This document shows positions 60,938-64,000 of a DNA stretch of 64,000 nt, piece by piece; position 1 is the first letter of the stretch, and every line of letters begins with the position of its first letter. The stretch is from Pseudomonas sputi. GTDB taxonomy: Bacteria; Pseudomonadota; Gammaproteobacteria; Pseudomonadales; Pseudomonadaceae. The stretch covers positions 62,001 to 126,000 of the forward strand of contig NZ_BQHI01000003.1 of NCBI RefSeq assembly GCF_021603585.1, given 5' to 3'. A program made the position numbers and the translations under genes. The notes beneath the pieces were generated by a model. That model searched no databases and was not told where the DNA came from. It saw only the letters and a list, made by a program, of their open reading frames with translations.

Positions 60938-61840
60938 ATGAACCTGTCGTTGTATTTGTTGACCGTGCTGATCTGGGGCACCACCTGGATCGCCCTGAAG
61001 TGGCAACTGGGTGTGGTGGCGATCCCGGTGTCGATCGTCTATCGCTTTGGTCTCGCCGCGCTGGTGCTGTTTGCGCTGTTACTGCTCACCCGCCGCCTGC
61101 AACCGATGAACCGGCGTGGGCATCTGATCTGCGTGGCGCAGGGCTTGTGCCTGTTCTGCGTCAACTTCATGTGTTTCCTGACCGCCAGCCAATGGATCCC
61201 CAGCGGTCTGGTGGCGGTGGTGTTTTCCACGGCAACGTTGTGGAACGCGCTGAATGCGCGGGTGTTCTTCGGCCAGCGTATCGCGCGCAATGTGCTGATG
61301 GGCGGGGCGCTGGGGCTGTCTGGTCTGGGCCTGTTGTTCTGGCCGGAGTTGGCCGGGCATCACGCCAGTCCGCAAACCCTGCTTGGCCTTGGCCTGGCAC
61401 TCTGCGGCACCTTGTGTTTCTCGGCGGGCAACATGTTGTCGAGCCTGCAACAAAAGGCCGGTCTCAAACCGTTGACCACCAACGCCTGGGGCATGGCCTA
61501 CGGTGCGGCGATGCTCTCGGTGTGGTGTCTGATCAAGGGCATTCCATTCGAGATGGAATGGACGTCGCGCTACATTGGCGCGCTGCTATATCTGGTGATT
61601 CCGGGGTCGGTGATCGGCTTCACTGCGTACTTGACGCTGGTCGGCCGGATGGGCCCGGAGCGCGCCGCGTACTGCACGGTGCTGTTCCCGGTGGTGGCGC
61701 TGAACGTCTCGGCTTTTGCCGAGGGCTATCAGTGGACGGCGCCGGCATTGACGGGGCTGGTATTGGTGATGCTGGGGAATGTGCTGGTGTTTCGTAAACC
61801 CGGGATTCCGGTTGTTCCGAAGCATGGGAAGCTGGCCTGA
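60938..61840 (+). CDS. EamA-family (DMT) transporter
   Basis: 300 residues, ten hydrophobic segments in two EamA repeats; LLTVLIWGTTWIALKWQLG and FTAYLTLVGRMGPERAAYCT are typical. Probably a metabolite or amino-acid exporter. ATG has GAGGAG upstream; the longer frame to 60686 overlaps the AraC gene and is rejected. Confidence 0.9.
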   Translation: MNLSLYLLTVLIWGTTWIALKWQLGVVAIPVSIVYRFGLAALVLFALLLLTRRLQPMNRRGHLICVAQGLCLFCVNFMCFLTASQWIPSGLVAVVFSTATLWNALNARVFFGQRIARNVLMGGALGLSGLGLLFWPELAGHHASPQTLLGLGLALCGTLCFSAGNMLSSLQQKAGLKPLTTNAWGMAYGAAMLSVWCLIKGIPFEMEWTSRYIGALLYLVIPGSVIGFTAYLTLVGRMGPERAAYCTVLFPVVALNVSAFAEGYQWTAPALTGLVLVMLGNVLVFRKPGIPVVPKHGKLA

Positions 61841-61856
61841 TGGCCTGATGGCCTGA
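61833..61856. repeat. Three tandem copies of TGGCCTGA at the EamA stop
   Basis: TGGCCTGA repeats three times head to tail, the first copy containing the stop codon. Slippage here would not alter the protein. Confidence 0.85.
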
Positions 61857-61873
61857 GCGCGAGCACTGGTTAT

Positions 61874-62383
61874 TCAGCGCTCGTTCTTCAGTGTTATGAA
61901 AATCAACACCGGTAACATGAAGTCGACGATGTGTCGCGCCCAGTCTTTTGCGTTCCATATTTGCGAAGTGTCCATGTCGAACCATTCAACTCCGATGGTC
62001 TGCAGGCAAACGTAATAGGTGAAAATTGCGATCAACAAGCCAACGATCGAATACTTCTTCGCCTCGTGAAACGCTTCGGCGGAGTCATTGACTCTTCGGT
62101 AAAGATAATAAGTACCCAACAGGCAATAAGCGGTATAGATCGACTCTGTCGTGATGATGAACCAATAGATGCGGTGATGCATCATGGGTGACTCAATCGC
62201 TCTGTAACGTATGTTTTCGTTGATTTGAGTCGTATCCATACTCAGGATGTGTCCGACGTATTCATAGTTTGCCGAGTAGTCCGTCAAGTTTCCGTACATC
62301 ACCATCAGACCAAAAAAGCTGATGTAGGCCATCAGGCAGACTTTGCTATAGCGGACAAGTTGATCGGTATTGGACGTTCTCAA
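61874..62383 (-). CDS. DUF2165 membrane protein
   Basis: 169 residues, four TM helices, with NLTDYSANYEYVGHILSMDT typical of DUF2165. TTG start at 62383, GGAG 10 bases upstream. More AT-rich than its neighbours, so possibly acquired. Function unknown. Confidence 0.82.
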   Translation of the reverse strand: MRTSNTDQLVRYSKVCLMAYISFFGLMVMYGNLTDYSANYEYVGHILSMDTTQINENIRYRAIESPMMHHRIYWFIITTESIYTAYCLLGTYYLYRRVNDSAEAFHEAKKYSIVGLLIAIFTYYVCLQTIGVEWFDMDTSQIWNAKDWARHIVDFMLPVLIFITLKNER

Positions 62384-62500
62384 GGTTGCTATTCTCCGGA
62401 GTGTTTATCGTTATATTTGATAAGTCCGGAAAGTTTATAGTGGGGTGGTTTGTTTCGTTGAAGTGTTGATTTTCAAAGTATGTATTGGCTGGAAGTTGAA

Positions 62501-62528
62501 CGGGCAAGTACTTTGCAGTACTTGCCCG
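62501..62528. terminator. Hairpin downstream of the 2-hydroxyacid dehydrogenase gene
   Basis: Perfect 12-base-pair stem CGGGCAAGTACT with 4-base loop, 6 bases past the stop; T run weak. Confidence 0.6.
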
Positions 62529-62534
62529 ATTCGT

Positions 62535-63509
62535 TTATCCGCGCCAGACCTGCGGGTTCACCAGATCCTGCGGACGCTCGCCAAGCAGGGCGCTGCGCAG
62601 GTTGGCCAAGGCACGATTGGCCATGGCTTCGCGGGTTTCGTGGGTGGCCGAGCCGATGTGTGGCAGGGTCACGGCGTTTTTCAGCTGGAACAGTGGTGAC
62701 TCGGCCAGCGGTTCCTTTTCGTAGACGTCCAGACCGGCAGCGCGAATCCGGTTGTTCTGCAATGCCTCGATCAGTGCCGGCTCGTCGACGACCGGGCCAC
62801 GGGAGATGTTCACGAGAATCGCGTCGGGCTTCATCAAAGCCAGTTCGCGATGGCTGATCAGGTGGCGGGTCTTGTCGCTGAGCGGCACCACCAGGCAGAC
62901 GAAATCGGCTTCGGCCAGCAGTTGGTCAAGGCTGCGAAATTGCGCGCCGAGTTCCTGTTCCAGTCCGGTCTTGCGGCTGTTGCCGCTGTAGAGAATCGGC
63001 ATGTTGAAACCGAAGCGTGCGCGACGGGCGACGGCGGCGCCGATGTTGCCCATGCCGACGATGCCCAGGGTCTTGCCGTGCACGTCGCAACCGAACAGCG
63101 GTGCGCCGACGCTGGCCTGCCATTGGCCGGCCTTGGTCCAGGCGTCGAGTTCGGCGACGCGGCGGGCGCTGCTCATGATCAGGGCGAAGGCCAGATCGGC
63201 GGTGCTTTCGGTCAGAACGTCCGGGGTGTTGGTGAGCATGATCCCGCGTTCGTTGAAGTAGGCGAGGTCGTAGTTGTCGTAGCCGACGGAGACACTGGAG
63301 ACCACTTCAAGTTTTGCGGCGTTTTCCAGTTGGGCCTTGCCGAGTTTGCGACCGACCCCGATCAGGCCGTGGGCGTGGGGCAGGGCTTCGTTGAACTGGG
63401 CGTTGATGTCGCCGTTTTTCGGGTTGGGGACGATGACGTCGAACTCCTGTTGCAGGCGTTCGATCATGGAGGGGGTGATGCGGCTGAAGGCCAGGACTGT
63501 TTTTTTCAT
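62535..63509 (-). CDS. D-2-hydroxyacid dehydrogenase (glyoxylate/2-ketogluconate reductase type)
   Basis: 324 residues, NAD(P)H. Nucleotide loop GKTLGIVGMGNIGAAVARRA; substrate Arg in NISRGPVVDEPAL; Glu in DVYEKEPL; catalytic His in LPHIGSATHETREAM. SGNSRKTG after strand 2 suggests NADPH. GhrB/TkrA-like. Confidence 0.92.
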   Translation of the reverse strand: MKKTVLAFSRITPSMIERLQQEFDVIVPNPKNGDINAQFNEALPHAHGLIGVGRKLGKAQLENAAKLEVVSSVSVGYDNYDLAYFNERGIMLTNTPDVLTESTADLAFALIMSSARRVAELDAWTKAGQWQASVGAPLFGCDVHGKTLGIVGMGNIGAAVARRARFGFNMPILYSGNSRKTGLEQELGAQFRSLDQLLAEADFVCLVVPLSDKTRHLISHRELALMKPDAILVNISRGPVVDEPALIEALQNNRIRAAGLDVYEKEPLAESPLFQLKNAVTLPHIGSATHETREAMANRALANLRSALLGERPQDLVNPQVWRG

Positions 63510-63564
63510 CGCTATGGGCTCGGCTTCGGGGCTTTAATGCCAAGCAAGCTAACATTTCTGTTTT

Positions 63565-63900
63565 GGGTTGTCTTGGCGGCCTCCGGGCCGACCAGACTTT
63601 TGGGGTTTTGGGTGAATATCCGTTTCTGCGGGTGCACCCGCTGGCGGTTTCGCTTTTACAGCGAGTCACTTTGGCAAACGCCCCAAAGTAACCAAAACGC
63701 TGGGCCCCGGCGTTCGGCACCTCGCCTAGGCTCGGTGTTCCTTCGCTCCGGGACTCATCCGGGGGCACCGCCTCCGGTTTGCTTCGCTGCACCTCCTCTC
63801 GGTGTGTTCGACTTCGTCGAACGGCGCTTCGCGCCCACCCCCAGATGAATCCCTCCACTCAGCCTGCCGAAGGGGCCGGCAAGTCAAAAGCGGTACTCGA
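63565..63900. repeat. Probable dispersed Pseudomonas repeat element
   Basis: Noncoding stretch with AGCGAGTCACTTTGGCAAAC and CCCCAAAGTAACCAAAACGC, which I recognise as a long repeat scattered in fluorescens-group genomes and often mis-annotated as small genes. Short open frames across it are rejected. Confidence 0.6.
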
Positions 63901-63913
63901 GCTAACGCTCATC

Positions 63914-63948
63914 GTGGTGAGTGGTGAGTGGTGAGTGGTGAGTGGTGA
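63914..63948. repeat. Tandem 7-base repeat, five copies
   Basis: GTGGTGA repeated five times without change in noncoding DNA. Confidence 0.95.
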
Positions 63949-63981
63949 GATGTGGAGGGCGGACTGTTTTTGCTTGATCGT

Positions 63982-64000
63982 TCCCACGCTCTGCGTGGGA
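63982..64000. repeat. REP-like palindrome at the right edge
   Basis: TCCCACGC-TCT-GCGTGGGA, known from repeated intergenic elements of fluorescent pseudomonads; the element is cut by the window end. Confidence 0.7.

Noticed and set aside
63914-63948. CRISPR-like array
   Set aside because: Seven-base units with no spacers; a simple tandem repeat.

Overview
The window is chromosomal DNA of a gamma-proteobacterium, almost certainly a Pseudomonas of the fluorescens group. Support comes from the high GC and C/G-ending codons of most genes, the hmgR/hmgA/fahA/maiA locus, the folM-folE-folX operon, several Pseudomonas-type proteins (DUF3509, DUF3565, short LOV protein) and REP-like inverted repeats. 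No rRNA, tRNA, transposase or CRISPR array is visible.

Layout. 1-5.5 kb: core genes (partial pta, DUF3565, slyD, glutathione peroxidase, an Old Yellow Enzyme, a GT4 glycosyltransferase, cysZ). 5.6-17.3 kb: an AT-rich island with different codon use. It holds a chaperone-usher fimbrial operon (pilin, chaperone, usher, tip adhesin) on the minus strand, and divergently a NarL-type response regulator, a 1209-residue BvgS/RocS-type hybrid kinase and a stand-alone EAL protein. The arrangement recalls the Roc/CupC system of P. aeruginosa. 17.5-21.5 kb: trxB, then folM-folE-folX-DUF1244-hopJ on the minus strand (tetrahydromonapterin synthesis) and a small membrane monooxygenase-like protein. 21.7-23.8 kb: a MerR regulator of the B12-less LitR/PplR type, a PilZ-like protein and a short LOV blue-light receptor, a likely light-sensing cluster. 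24-26.5 kb: flavodoxin, LysR, and cidA/lrgA plus lrgB.

26.6-35.8 kb: a metabolic locus of a class II aldolase/adducin-like protein, an alpha/beta hydrolase strikingly like animal MEST/PEG1, a multifunctional-enzyme-type SDR, a DUF1302/DUF1329 envelope pair and a MalT-type LuxR regulator. Together they may form an uncharacterised pathway for a lipid or ester. 35.8-41.5 kb: hmgR, hmgA, fahA, maiA and an MFS transporter (tyrosine/homogentisate catabolism). 41.4-49.5 kb: SirB1-like protein, an amino-acid dehydrogenase homologue that lacks the catalytic lysine, LexA-controlled YebG, PsiE, DUF3509, sdaA-sdaC with a LysR regulator, and an HPF-like protein.

49.6-59.9 kb: an iron-uptake block. fecI-fecR-fecA (ferric citrate) is divergent from DUF3649-PepSY-DUF3325, which runs directly into a second ECF sigma/anti-sigma pair and a second TonB siderophore receptor. 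Candidate Fur boxes lie in the shared divergent region. 59.9-64 kb: AraC regulator, EamA exporter, DUF2165 membrane protein, a 2-hydroxyacid dehydrogenase, and a right edge built of dispersed and tandem repeats.
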